From MKUN01 sp964481425 (GTDB lineage: Bacteria > Bacteroidota > Bacteroidia > Chitinophagales > Chitinophagaceae), in contig CAYZTM010000007.1 in the NCBI GenBank assembly GCA_964481425.1, positions 1 to 64,000 of the forward strand: a DNA stretch of 64,000 bases. Direction: 5' to 3'. This document shows, piece after piece, positions 1-8,434 of the stretch. The notes under the pieces are model-generated. The model did no database searches, was not told the DNA's origin, and was given only the letters and a program-made list of their open reading frames with translations. A program made the position numbers and the translations under genes. Positions within the stretch are counted from its first letter, which is position 1; each line of letters begins with the position of its first letter.

Positions 1-138
1 TGAGAGCGGAGTGCGAAGGGTTGTCCTGCGCGAACGACATCCCCTTAAATCCCCCTTCGGCCATATGCAGGGGCGTCCGCACCTGCCTATCGGCAGACAG
101 GCAAGGGGGAGAATAAGCGCAGCGCTAAGGGGCTACAT

Positions 139-1269
139 TCATATGCCGGCGCTAATGCCAAATTCGATCAGTTCGGCTACCACTTTGTGTGTTTTGAGCA
201 TAGAGTAGATGCTGAGTTCCTTCAGCGGCCCTTTCTCGTGTTGGATGAGGTAATAATTGTATCCCAGCTTTTCGTAGTATTTGTCCTGTTTCAAATAGGC
301 TTGCTTAAGGTAGTAGCCCACTTGCAATACCAGGCCGAAGCGGCCTATCAGAAATTCATTACCTATTATAACAGCACTTTTCCAGGAATGAGCGGCTTCC
401 TCGCCGGGAAATATCTCATTGTTCTGCAGGAAGGCGTAAATGTTGCGGTGGTAAGAATAATCGAGCCCCAGGTATGCTTTGTTCCGGCTGGCATAGCGCT
501 TGGTGACATATAGGGAGGACAAGAATACGGGATAGAGCGGGCCACCAAAGGGCTTGTAGCTGACATAGGAAAGCCCTACGCGTGCCTGCAGGCCCCAGCG
601 GTTCTTCAAGGGTTTAAGCCGGCGGACAATATGAGGCATATCGCGACAGACGGGGTAATATATAAAGCCCAAATGGCCACCATACATGTTGACCCCAAGA
701 TTGGGTTGCCGGAAGGAGCCATCGGATATATGACTGAAATCGGCGCCCAGCTGCAAATCGCAATGTTTGTCGATATGATAACGAAGGTCGGTAGAGAAAT
801 GGGTGAAATTATTGACGTGGCTACCTATGGCATTATTCAGGGTATCCCAGCCGGGGCTGCGGGTATAATGAGTGGTAACATAGCCAATACCCAAGCCGAA
901 GCGGATGGTCCATTCCAGTCTTTTACCTTTTATGACAGGTACCTGCAGGTTGGGATACATGCCGATACATTGGCCGTATATGGAATCAATACCGTAGTTG
1001 GTATAAGTTAGCCCGATGCCCACTACCGGGTAGTGCCTGCGCTGCTGCCATTCCTTACTGCCATAGGTATGCCAGGTAAAATTGATATCGGTAGCTACCG
1101 AAACGGAGGGTACGGGTGCCAAAAAATTTACTGTGTGCTTGAATACTTTACCAACTTCCTGGTTCAACTCGACACCAAAGCCTGCGCCGGGTATGATCTC
1201 CTGGGCCGACAGGCGGGAGCAGCAGGCCATTAAGGTTATCAGCAATATATTTCTGTAGCCGGCGGACAT
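139..1269 (-). CDS. PagL-like acyloxyacyl hydrolase (lipid A 3-O-deacylase family)
   Basis: Outer-membrane beta-barrel of 376 residues with an N-terminal signal peptide (cleavage likely after the LSA of CCSRLSAQ). The segment SHISDGSFRQPNLGVN matches the PagL signature; in the numbering of the six-residue-longer TTG-initiated form the catalytic His and Ser are H186 and S188. Known members remove the 3-O acyl chain of lipid A; here activity is inferred from the motif, and the acidic member of the triad was not located. I chose the ATG at 1269 over the TTG at 1287 because a TATATTTG promoter box (minus strand, 1285-1292) would overlap the longer start. The protein is longer than the roughly 170-residue proteobacterial PagL, as Bacteroidota versions usually are. 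Confidence 0.75.
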   Translation of the reverse strand: MSAGYRNILLITLMACCSRLSAQEIIPGAGFGVELNQEVGKVFKHTVNFLAPVPSVSVATDINFTWHTYGSKEWQQRRHYPVVGIGLTYTNYGIDSIYGQCIGMYPNLQVPVIKGKRLEWTIRFGLGIGYVTTHYTRSPGWDTLNNAIGSHVNNFTHFSTDLRYHIDKHCDLQLGADFSHISDGSFRQPNLGVNMYGGHLGFIYYPVCRDMPHIVRRLKPLKNRWGLQARVGLSYVSYKPFGGPLYPVFLSSLYVTKRYASRNKAYLGLDYSYHRNIYAFLQNNEIFPGEEAAHSWKSAVIIGNEFLIGRFGLVLQVGYYLKQAYLKQDKYYEKLGYNYYLIQHEKGPLKELSIYSMLKTHKVVAELIEFGISAGI

Positions 1270-1284
1270 ATGGAACAAGGTAAG

Positions 1285-1292
1285 CAAATATA
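1285..1292 (-). promoter_or_regulatory. -7 box TATATTTG upstream of the PagL-like gene
   Basis: Perfect match to the Bacteroidota -7 consensus TAnnTTTG on the minus strand. It ends 15 bp before the ATG at 1269, so the leader would be very short. It decides the start of the gene. Confidence 0.45.
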
Positions 1293-1383
1293 ATAATGGA
1301 TAGCCTTGTTACCATACTGTGACCTATATGATCGTGCCTATAAAGATGTAAAAAATGCGGCCATGAATTCTGACCTATTCTTG

Positions 1384-1391
1384 TACCTTTG
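1384..1391 (+). promoter_or_regulatory. -7 box TACCTTTG upstream of the DUF502 gene
   Basis: TAnnTTTG match 20 bp before the DUF502 start codon. It probably drives DUF502 and serC, whose coding regions overlap. No clear -33 TTTG was found at the preferred distance. Confidence 0.45.
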
Positions 1392-1411
1392 TCGTGATAT
1401 AAAAAAACCAG

Positions 1412-2014
1412 ATGCGACGCATAGCCGCGATACTGTTCCGCTCATTTTTACAAGGGTTGCTCATATTGAGCCCCATTGCCATCACCGCCTACGTTATCTA
1501 TACCGTATTCAGTAGTGTAGACAACCTGGTGCCTTATGTACCAAGGGGGTTGGGCTTTGTTATCATAGTTGCGCTGGTGACCTTTATCGGGTATATGGGT
1601 ACCCGCTTCTTTGTCGGGCGCCTGCTGTTCGATGGTTTCGACTACCTGCTGGAGCGTATACCGGGCATTAAGTATATCTACTCGTCCATAAAGGATGTGC
1701 TAGATTCCTTTGTGGGAGATAAAAAACGATTTAACAAACCTGTATGGGTATGCGTGAATTTAAATCCTGAAATTTGGCGGGTTGGGTTCATGACCCAGCA
1801 GGACATGGCCTTTATGGGCATGCAAAGCAAAGTTGCCGTTTACCTGCCTCACGCTTATGCCATATCGGGCTGGGTAATAGTGGTAGAGGCAAAACATGTA
1901 AAGCCGATGACCAAAATGAACGCCGCAGAGGCGATGAAATTTGCGGTAAGCGGTGGCATTACCAGCTCGGAAGAAGAAAAAAATCATGACAGGCACAAGC
2001 TCGGTGAGGCATAA
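1412..2014 (+). CDS. DUF502 family inner-membrane protein
   Basis: A 200-residue protein with two N-terminal membrane segments (about residues 12-33 and 45-66), followed by the conserved DUF502 soluble part (IPGIKYIYSSIKDVLDSF, then a beta-rich stretch ending VVVEAKHV). The family is widespread and of unknown biochemical role; plant and bacterial members are membrane proteins. The 3' end overlaps the serC start by 29 bp, so the two genes are very likely co-transcribed and translationally coupled. The assignment to the family is firm; no function is claimed. Confidence 0.85.
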   Translation: MRRIAAILFRSFLQGLLILSPIAITAYVIYTVFSSVDNLVPYVPRGLGFVIIVALVTFIGYMGTRFFVGRLLFDGFDYLLERIPGIKYIYSSIKDVLDSFVGDKKRFNKPVWVCVNLNPEIWRVGFMTQQDMAFMGMQSKVAVYLPHAYAISGWVIVVEAKHVKPMTKMNAAEAMKFAVSGGITSSEEEKNHDRHKLGEA

Positions 2015-3080
2015 GATAAATTTTGGCGGAGGCCCTGCGGCATTGCCACAGGAGGTATTTGAGCAGGCATCGCAGGCGGTGCTTGAATATGAAGGTACGG
2101 GCCTTTCAATACTGGAGATCGGGCATCGCAGTAAAGAATTCACAGATATACTTGATGAGAACAAAGCCCTGGTGAAGGAGCTATGCGAACTAAATGACGA
2201 CCACGAAGTGCTGTGGCTGCACGGTGGAGGCAGGCTGCAGTTCTGTATGGTACCGATGAATTTTTTGAGCGAAGGCGATACGGCAGGATATATAGACGCG
2301 GGGCACTGGGCCGCAGAAGCTGCGGAATATGCCATGCACTACGGGGGAACCGATATCTTAAGTACATCGCGGGACAAGAACTACCGGGTACTACCGGAGT
2401 GGCCGGAGAATGTAAACCCGGGCCTTGCTTACCTGCATTATACTACCAACAACACGATATATGGTACGCAATGGGCAAAAGTGCCGCAATGTGATGTGCC
2501 GCTGATAGCGGACATGAGCAGCGATATACTGAGCAAGCGGATGGACTATGGTAACTGCGCCCTATTCTATGCTGCCGCCCAGAAGAATATTGGTCCGGCG
2601 GGAGCTACGCTGGTGGTGCTGCGTAAAGACATGCAGGAACGCATAGTACGTGAGCTGCCGCCCATGCTGAATTACAAGGCACAGGTAGCCAATAATTCTG
2701 TATTGAACACCTCGCCTGTATTTGCCATATATACCTCGCTGCTGATGCTGCGCTGGACCCATGCGAAGGGAATAGAAAATATAGAAACCGAAAATAACAG
2801 GAAGGCAGAGTTATTGTACGAAGAGATAGAAAGGAATGAGTTATTCAATCCCGTGGTGGAGCGTAAGGAGGACAGGAGTATGATGAATGTATGCTTCCGT
2901 GCGATGAATGAAGAGGGAGAAAGGTCATTTGTGAATTTTTGTGAAAAGCATAATATTACAGGCATCAAAGGTCACCGCTATGTGGGCGGTTTCAGGGTAT
3001 CATTGTATAATGCGGTAAGCCTTGAGCAGGTGAAAATGCTGGTGGATGTAATGAAGGAGTGGGAAAGAAAAGAAGTATAA
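1986..3080 (+). CDS. serC: Phosphoserine aminotransferase
   Basis: Pyridoxal-phosphate enzyme (EC 2.6.1.52) that converts 3-phosphohydroxypyruvate and glutamate to O-phosphoserine in serine synthesis; in many bacteria it also serves pyridoxal synthesis. The 364 residues fit the family. Visible landmarks are FGGGPAALP near the N-terminus, GHRSKEF at about 46-52, TNNTIYGTQW at 154-163, the cofactor aspartate D176 in ADMSSD, and the Schiff-base lysine K200 in AAQKNIGPAG. The start at 1986 is preferred to an in-frame ATG 33 bp upstream because the shorter form begins just before the conserved INFGGGP. It is followed after 60 bp by DUF1015, a frequent neighbour of serine genes in this phylum. Confidence 0.95.
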   Translation: MTGTSSVRHKINFGGGPAALPQEVFEQASQAVLEYEGTGLSILEIGHRSKEFTDILDENKALVKELCELNDDHEVLWLHGGGRLQFCMVPMNFLSEGDTAGYIDAGHWAAEAAEYAMHYGGTDILSTSRDKNYRVLPEWPENVNPGLAYLHYTTNNTIYGTQWAKVPQCDVPLIADMSSDILSKRMDYGNCALFYAAAQKNIGPAGATLVVLRKDMQERIVRELPPMLNYKAQVANNSVLNTSPVFAIYTSLLMLRWTHAKGIENIETENNRKAELLYEEIERNELFNPVVERKEDRSMMNVCFRAMNEEGERSFVNFCEKHNITGIKGHRYVGGFRVSLYNAVSLEQVKMLVDVMKEWERKEV

Positions 3081-3140
3081 ACAGTATAAAAATAAAGAGC
3101 GGAGGAGAAATTTTCCTTCGTTCGAAATGACGAGTAAAAC

Positions 3141-4382
3141 ATGGCAAAAATAACGCCCTTCAAGGGACTGAGACCGAAAAAAGAGATAGCACCCCAGATG
3201 GCGACCTTACCATATGATGTGGTGAGTGTAGCTGAGGCAAGGAAGTTCAGGAAAGCGCCGTATAACTTCTATCATGTTACGCGGGCGGAGATAGACCTGC
3301 CGGAAAGTGTAGATGTGCATAGCCAGCAGGTATATGACAAGGCGGCTGAAACGCTGGAACAATGGATAGACGACAAGGTGATGGTGCAGGATGATGAGCC
3401 GAGCTATTACATCTATGAACTGGTGATGAACGGACGTTCCCAAACCGGGCTGATCTGCGGATCGTCTTGCGATGACTATTATAAGGGGATCATCAAAAAA
3501 CATGAATTCACCCGTCCCGAGAAAGAACTGGACCGCATCAACCACATAAAGACCACGAGGGCAGAAACAGGGATCGTGTTCCTGGCCTACAACGACCAGG
3601 AGGATGTGCAGACCATAATAGAGAATTGGAAGAAGAGCCATGATGCCACTTACGATTTTGTGGCTGAGGACGGGATAAGGCATACACTGTGGGTAATGGA
3701 TGATTATGCCAAGGTGGCCCTTGTAACGAGGCTCTTTAGTGAAGAGGTGCCGGCAACCTACATAGCCGATGGCCACCACAGGGCGGCATCGGCGGGCAAG
3801 GTATGCCAGGAAATGCGGGACAACGGGATGTACATAACAGGCGACGAAGCATTCAACTATTTTATTACCTGCATCTTCCCGGCCAGCCAGCTGGAGATAC
3901 TCGACTACAACCGCGTGGTGAAAGACCTGAATGGCATGGGTGCCGAACAGTTCCTTTTTGCGCTGGAAGCTAATTTTGAGGTGACGCCAACGGTAAAGGA
4001 ACAATACAAACCCAAACAGCCACATGAATTCGGCATGTACCTGGACGGAGAGTGGTATAAACTGGTAGCCAGGAAAGGTACCTATACAGAAGACCCGATA
4101 GGCGTGTTGGATGTGACCATACTGCAGAACAATATTCTCTCGAAATTGTTAGAAATAAACGATCCGCGTACGGATAAGCGTGTGGACTTTGTAGGCGGCA
4201 TACGCGGGCTGGGAGAACTGGAAAAGCGCGTGGACAGCGGAGATATGGAAGCGGCATTTGCCTGCTACCCGGTGAGTATTAAGCAATTGTTCGATATAGC
4301 AGACAGCGGACAGGTGATGCCACCCAAGAGTACATGGTTCGAGCCTAAGCTGAGGGATGGGCTGGTGGTGTACCTGGTGTAG
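3141..4382 (+). CDS. DUF1015 family protein
   Basis: A 413-residue soluble protein matching DUF1015 along its length: N-terminal PFKGLRP and LPYDVVS, the central KHEFTRPEKELDRINHIK, and the invariant YIADGHHRAASAGKV. The family is strongly associated with serA/serC in many bacteria, but its reaction is not established; the conserved GHHR suggests a phosphate- or nucleotide-linked enzyme, which is inference. It is co-directional with serC and lies 60 bp downstream, consistent with one operon. Directly after the stop comes a pair of REP-like palindromes. Confidence 0.88.
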   Translation: MAKITPFKGLRPKKEIAPQMATLPYDVVSVAEARKFRKAPYNFYHVTRAEIDLPESVDVHSQQVYDKAAETLEQWIDDKVMVQDDEPSYYIYELVMNGRSQTGLICGSSCDDYYKGIIKKHEFTRPEKELDRINHIKTTRAETGIVFLAYNDQEDVQTIIENWKKSHDATYDFVAEDGIRHTLWVMDDYAKVALVTRLFSEEVPATYIADGHHRAASAGKVCQEMRDNGMYITGDEAFNYFITCIFPASQLEILDYNRVVKDLNGMGAEQFLFALEANFEVTPTVKEQYKPKQPHEFGMYLDGEWYKLVARKGTYTEDPIGVLDVTILQNNILSKLLEINDPRTDKRVDFVGGIRGLGELEKRVDSGDMEAAFACYPVSIKQLFDIADSGQVMPPKSTWFEPKLRDGLVVYLV

Positions 4383-4475
4383 ACCCCTTAACCCCCTGAA
4401 GGGGGAACCATTTTTTGTATGAAAAGAACAGACATTATTTATTAAAACATAAAGCCCCTTTAGGGGTTGGGGTGA
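4383..4475. repeat. Inverted pair of REP-like C-rich palindromes
   Basis: The copy at 4383-4409 has the shape ACCCCTTAACCCCCTGAAGG; the copy at 4451-4475, read on the other strand, has ACCCCAACCCCTAAAGGGGC. They are imperfect copies of the same palindromic motif in opposite orientation about 40 bp apart. Such C/G-rich intergenic palindromes recur in Bacteroidota genomes. As RNA the pair could form a hairpin between DUF1015 and the reductase gene. A degenerate single copy is seen at 40839-40866. Confidence 0.5.
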
Positions 4476-4481
4476 TTTTTT

Positions 4482-5471
4482 ATGGAATACAGGAGAATGG
4501 GTAAGACGGGATTGCAGCTTAGCGTGCTTTCCTATGGATCATGGGTGACCTTTGCAAAACAATTGGACGACAGTGTATCGGACAGGCTGATGGGGCTCGC
4601 TTATGACAATGGCATTAATTTCTTCGACAATGCGGAAGTGTATTCAAGAGGAGAGTCGGAACTGATGATGGGGCGCGTGTTGAAAAAGAAGAACTGGGAA
4701 CGCTCATCGTACATCGTATCCAGCAAGGTATTCTGGGGCTGGCATGGAGAAAAGAATTGGCCCACGCAAAAAGGCCTTAGCCGCAAGCATATCATGGAGG
4801 CCTGCCATGAAGCATTGCAGCGTTTCCAACTGGAATACCTGGACCTTTTCTTCTGTCATAGGCCGGACAGGAACACGCCAATAGAAGAAGTGGTGAGAAC
4901 CATGAACACGCTGATACAGCAAGGTAAAATATTCTACTGGGGTACCAGCGAATGGACGGGACCTGAAATAATGGAGGCACATATGGTGGCGAAAGAGCTG
5001 GGGCTGGAAGGCCCGGCTATGGAGCAACCACAGTACAACCTGTTCGAGCGGCATAAAATGGAATCGGACTATGTGCCGATATTTAAGAATATCGGCCTGG
5101 GCACTACTATATGGAGCCCGTTAGCATCGGGGCTATTGACAGGGAAATACAATAACGGCGTACCCGAAGGCTCAAGGCTGGCGCTGGAGGGTTTCGAATG
5201 GCTGAAGGACAAGACACTGAGCAATGACAGGATAGAAAGAGTGAAACAACTGGAGGTGGTAGCAAAGGAATTAGGCACATCCCTGGCTACACTGGCAATA
5301 GCATGGTGCATCAGCAACCCGAATGTGACGACCGCTATACTCGGTGCTACAAAAGAACAGCAACTGGAAGAAAACCTGAAAGCGCTCGATGTATACCCGA
5401 AGCTTACAGCGGAGGTGAAGGACAGGATAGATGCGATCATGGGAACGAAGCCTGTTTTCCAGACCTACTAA
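4482..5471 (+). CDS. Aldo/keto reductase (Kv-beta/YghZ-like)
   Basis: NADPH-dependent oxidoreductase with a TIM-barrel fold, 329 residues, full length for the family. The catalytic tetrad is complete: D49 in FFDNAEVY, Y54, K82 in SSKVFWG and H126 in FFCHRPD. The sequence WSPLASGLLTGKY and the pattern of the C-terminal loops resemble the voltage-gated potassium-channel beta-subunit/YghZ branch rather than aldose reductases. The physiological substrate cannot be told; aldehydes or methylglyoxal are typical for relatives. A strong terminator follows. Upstream lies the REP-like pair, so it may have its own promoter. Confidence 0.9.
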   Translation: MEYRRMGKTGLQLSVLSYGSWVTFAKQLDDSVSDRLMGLAYDNGINFFDNAEVYSRGESELMMGRVLKKKNWERSSYIVSSKVFWGWHGEKNWPTQKGLSRKHIMEACHEALQRFQLEYLDLFFCHRPDRNTPIEEVVRTMNTLIQQGKIFYWGTSEWTGPEIMEAHMVAKELGLEGPAMEQPQYNLFERHKMESDYVPIFKNIGLGTTIWSPLASGLLTGKYNNGVPEGSRLALEGFEWLKDKTLSNDRIERVKQLEVVAKELGTSLATLAIAWCISNPNVTTAILGATKEQQLEENLKALDVYPKLTAEVKDRIDAIMGTKPVFQTY

Positions 5472-5521
5472 AACTATTGTCCGGGCGCATTGCTTTTCCA
5501 GGTACATTAATCAAGAAAACA

Positions 5522-5556
5522 GAGATCCCGCAGCGAACACTGCGGGAATCTCATTT
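5522..5556 (+). terminator. Rho-independent terminator after the aldo/keto reductase
   Basis: Perfect stem CCCGCAG (5527-5533) / CTGCGGG (5540-5546), extended by flanking AGAT/ATCT pairs, then a T-rich tract. Confidence 0.7.
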
Positions 5557-5578
5557 TATATTAAAACGCCCTATCTTT

Positions 5579-5809
5579 TTAGCCCTGGTGCCCCGGGCCC
5601 TTTTTTGATCCTGATCTTTTACTTGAGGAAGATGATTTGCGGGGTACTTTTGCACCGGCGTCACGGGCCTCTGAAAGCCCGATAGCGATAGCCTGTTTGG
5701 GGTCGGTCACCTTCTTTCCGGAGCCGCCGCTGCGCAGTTCGCCTTCCTTCATCTCATGCATAGCTTTTTCTACTTTCTCGCCTGCTTTCTTCGAATACTT
5801 ACGTGGCAT
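5579..5809 (-). CDS. DUF6496 small basic protein
   Basis: A 76-residue, lysine- and serine-rich protein that starts MPRKYSKKAGEKVEKAMHEM and contains the family core GSGKKVTDPKQAIAIGLSEA. These DUF6496 proteins are common in Bacteroidota and proteobacteria and have no known function; the tail KSSSSSKRSGSKKG is low complexity and strongly positive, which might suggest nucleic-acid contact (inference). It stands alone on the minus strand between two plus-strand genes. Confidence 0.8.
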   Translation of the reverse strand: MPRKYSKKAGEKVEKAMHEMKEGELRSGGSGKKVTDPKQAIAIGLSEARDAGAKVPRKSSSSSKRSGSKKGPGHQG

Positions 5810-5979
5810 AATGGTTTGTTTTAAATGTTAACACTGGTGCTGAACATGACATAAAAATGATACCAGCGGGCTAAGGAATGAAGCGTATAAAGGGTGGTTA
5901 TGATTATGGGGAAGTAATTGCGCAGCAGGTACCCACATTGGCGGGGGTACAGAATTTGAGCTGAGATAACAAAAAGCAA

Positions 5980-6936
5980 ATGAAGGCCCGGTTGAAGACA
6001 TACCTTGATATCCTGAAGGCCAGCTTTAACGAGTTCGTACTGGACAATGTGACGAAGCTGAGTGCTTCGCTGGCGTATTATACTGTATTCTCCATAGGCC
6101 CCCTGCTATTGGTCATCATAACCTTAGCGGGGATCTTTTTCAAAGAGAATAATATCACTGCGCAAGTGTACCAGCAAATGCAGCGCCTGGTGGGCACAGA
6201 GGGTGCTGACCAGCTGAAGAATATTCTTGATAACATATCTCAACAGCACAATAGCAGCCTGTTCGGTATCATTGGTGTAGCTGTGCTGGTGTTCGGCGCC
6301 ACTACTGTATTTGTTGAAATACAGACCTCAATCAATTATATCTGGTCGATAAGAGCAAAACCCAAGAAAGGTTGGCTTGAGTTTATCAGGAACAGGCTAT
6401 TGTCGTTTTCGCTGATATTGGGCATCGGCTTCCTGCTTATAGTATCATTGATCATCAATACGGTAATGGATGCACTTGCCGGCCGCCTGCAAAACCTGCT
6501 TGGTAATGCGAACACCATCTTGTTGCAGGTGCTCAGCCCCGTTTTGCTGTTCTTCGTTATATCGTTGTTGTTTGCGGTGATATACAAAGTATTACCCGAT
6601 GCCGTGATCAGGTGGAAGGATGCTTTTATAGGGGCGTTCTTTACAGGCCTGTTATTTTTACTGGGTAAGTTCCTGATCGAGTTCTATTTAGGTAATTCGA
6701 AATTCGGGAGTACTTATGGTGCAGCAGCATCGATCATCATCGTGCTGACCTGGGTGTATTATACAGCTATGATATTGTACTTCGGTGCAGAATTTACTAA
6801 AGCATATTCCCTGAAACTGGGAAAGGGAATAGAGCCGTATAAAACGGCGGTGTTCATTGTAAAGCGGGAAGTGAAGGAGCTGCCGGATACAAAAAAAGAC
6901 CCCAAGCATAACCCTGCCAACCGGCAACATTTATGA
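5980..6936 (+). CDS. YihY/BrkB family inner-membrane protein
   Basis: A 318-residue polytopic protein with about six membrane segments. The family hallmarks are visible: ASLAYYTVFSIGPLLLVI near residues 28-45, a second pair of helices at about 90-110 and 140-165, and the late segment GAAASIIIVLTWVYYTAMIL followed by GAEFTKAY. Once annotated as ribonuclease BN, the family is now regarded as membrane proteins of uncertain, possibly transport or envelope, function. The 3' end overlaps the convergent flippase gene by 6 bp, with no terminator visible. Confidence 0.88.
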   Translation: MKARLKTYLDILKASFNEFVLDNVTKLSASLAYYTVFSIGPLLLVIITLAGIFFKENNITAQVYQQMQRLVGTEGADQLKNILDNISQQHNSSLFGIIGVAVLVFGATTVFVEIQTSINYIWSIRAKPKKGWLEFIRNRLLSFSLILGIGFLLIVSLIINTVMDALAGRLQNLLGNANTILLQVLSPVLLFFVISLLFAVIYKVLPDAVIRWKDAFIGAFFTGLLFLLGKFLIEFYLGNSKFGSTYGAAASIIIVLTWVYYTAMILYFGAEFTKAYSLKLGKGIEPYKTAVFIVKREVKELPDTKKDPKHNPANRQHL

Positions 6937-8385
6937 GCGGACCTTGCGGTTGACCAACTGACGGACGGCACTAACCGAAACAAAACGGAAAATGAAGATC
7001 AACAGCAGGCAGCTAAGGCCAAAGAGGCCTAACTGTTTGAACCAGCTGAGTGGCAATAAGTGTACCGCCCACGCTGTGCAAATAATGATGGTGATATAGC
7101 TAATGTGCGCGGCGATCCATTTAAGGTTGCGCGGTAACTGTATGGTCTTGCCCGCAAAAATGATGTATCCGATGGCAACAGTATATTGAGTGATGACGCT
7201 GGTGATGGCAGCGCCCATTGCCTGCCAGCGTGGTATCATATAAAAATTCAGGCCCAGGTTGATGATGACCCCCAGGAGGGCGATGCGGTTCAGTAGTTTA
7301 AGACTTCCATTAGCTGTAAGGAGGGTAGAGTAAACGTACATGATACAAAAGGCCGGAAAGGAGGCCATGTACCAGGCAAAGACATGTGCATCGTAAACGC
7401 CTGAATTCTTATAGAGCAGATGCATTATCGGCACACCGAACCAGGCCGCGGCAACAGCTATCATCAGGGCAACCGGGAGCATGATGTTAACAGCGAGCTT
7501 AACAATGGGCTGCACGGCCTGCTTCTCTGAGAGCATGCGGCCAAAAAGCGGGAGCAGCATGGTGGCAAACATTAGCCCAAACATATTGGCTACATCCAGC
7601 AGGCGGTACCCTTCAGCATAGATGCCGGCCTGTTCCTTACCATCGGGACCACAAAGGCGCTCGATAAGTGGCGCATCTGAACGGGTATAGACCGACATGA
7701 GGAAAACGAGCAGTGCATATGGGAAACTCTCTTTGATAATGTTGTATATAGTAGGTAAGTGAAAGGTGAACCGGAGTTTTACATGAGCAATACGACGCAG
7801 CACGAGGAATGCAATAACAACAGCCACAGCATAGCAGGCTACCTGGGCCATTACGAACCACTCGATCCTGAAAGCGGCAGATGTGGCAGGATACAGGAGC
7901 AGGAAGCCGCAAACCAAGATCATCAGGAAGCGATCGCTGATGGAAAGCAGACCATCGGTCTTGAAGTGGTGCAGGCCCGATACATTGCTGCGGATGAACT
8001 GGAGCATAGTATTGAGGGATTGTATCAGGAGTACCCCGGCCAGCATGTATATCTGCCAGCCACGGTAGCCAAGCAGGAAGCCGAAACCACAGGTAAGCGT
8101 AGTGTATAAGAAAATCAGGATGATACGGGCGGAAAGCATGGAAGGAAATATATCCTGAATGCGGTCGGGCTGCCGGGAAATAGTGCGACTATTGTAGTTG
8201 ATAAGGCCAAAATCGAGAATGATCTGGAAAATGACCCCGATATTAAAAAGGGCCTGGTAGGTACCGTATGCGGCATGCCCCACCTTATTTTGCACCGTAC
8301 GGTCGATAAGGAATACCCATGCCGGCTTGACCAACATATTAACGGTTATTATAAACAGTATGTTCTTTACAAAAAAACGGCGCAT
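6931..8385 (-). CDS. Polysaccharide flippase-like (Wzx/MATE-type) membrane protein
   Basis: A 484-residue protein with about twelve to fourteen predicted membrane helices and the layout of the oligosaccharide flippase/polysaccharide biosynthesis family (N-terminal ILFIITVNMLVKPAWVF; central YAEGYRLLDVANMFGLMFAT). Such proteins move lipid-linked sugars across the inner membrane for capsule or O-antigen synthesis. The neighbouring divergent glycosyltransferase supports an envelope-glycan role. A minus-strand TAGCTTTG box at 8427-8434 lies about 42 bp upstream of the ATG and overlaps the start of the divergent gene. Substrate unknown. Confidence 0.82.
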   Translation of the reverse strand: MRRFFVKNILFIITVNMLVKPAWVFLIDRTVQNKVGHAAYGTYQALFNIGVIFQIILDFGLINYNSRTISRQPDRIQDIFPSMLSARIILIFLYTTLTCGFGFLLGYRGWQIYMLAGVLLIQSLNTMLQFIRSNVSGLHHFKTDGLLSISDRFLMILVCGFLLLYPATSAAFRIEWFVMAQVACYAVAVVIAFLVLRRIAHVKLRFTFHLPTIYNIIKESFPYALLVFLMSVYTRSDAPLIERLCGPDGKEQAGIYAEGYRLLDVANMFGLMFATMLLPLFGRMLSEKQAVQPIVKLAVNIMLPVALMIAVAAAWFGVPIMHLLYKNSGVYDAHVFAWYMASFPAFCIMYVYSTLLTANGSLKLLNRIALLGVIINLGLNFYMIPRWQAMGAAITSVITQYTVAIGYIIFAGKTIQLPRNLKWIAAHISYITIIICTAWAVHLLPLSWFKQLGLFGLSCLLLIFIFRFVSVSAVRQLVNRKVRS

Positions 8386-8414
8386 CCCGGTAGGGGTATA
8401 AAGCTGTAAAATTA

Positions 8415-8434
8415 TATTTTTGCGGCCAAAGCTA
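8415..8434. promoter_or_regulatory. Divergent -7 boxes between flippase and glycosyltransferase
   Basis: Plus-strand TATTTTTG at 8415-8422 serves the glycosyltransferase 12 bp downstream. Minus-strand TAGCTTTG at 8427-8434 points toward the flippase. The two boxes nearly touch, so the genes may be reciprocally controlled. Confidence 0.4.
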
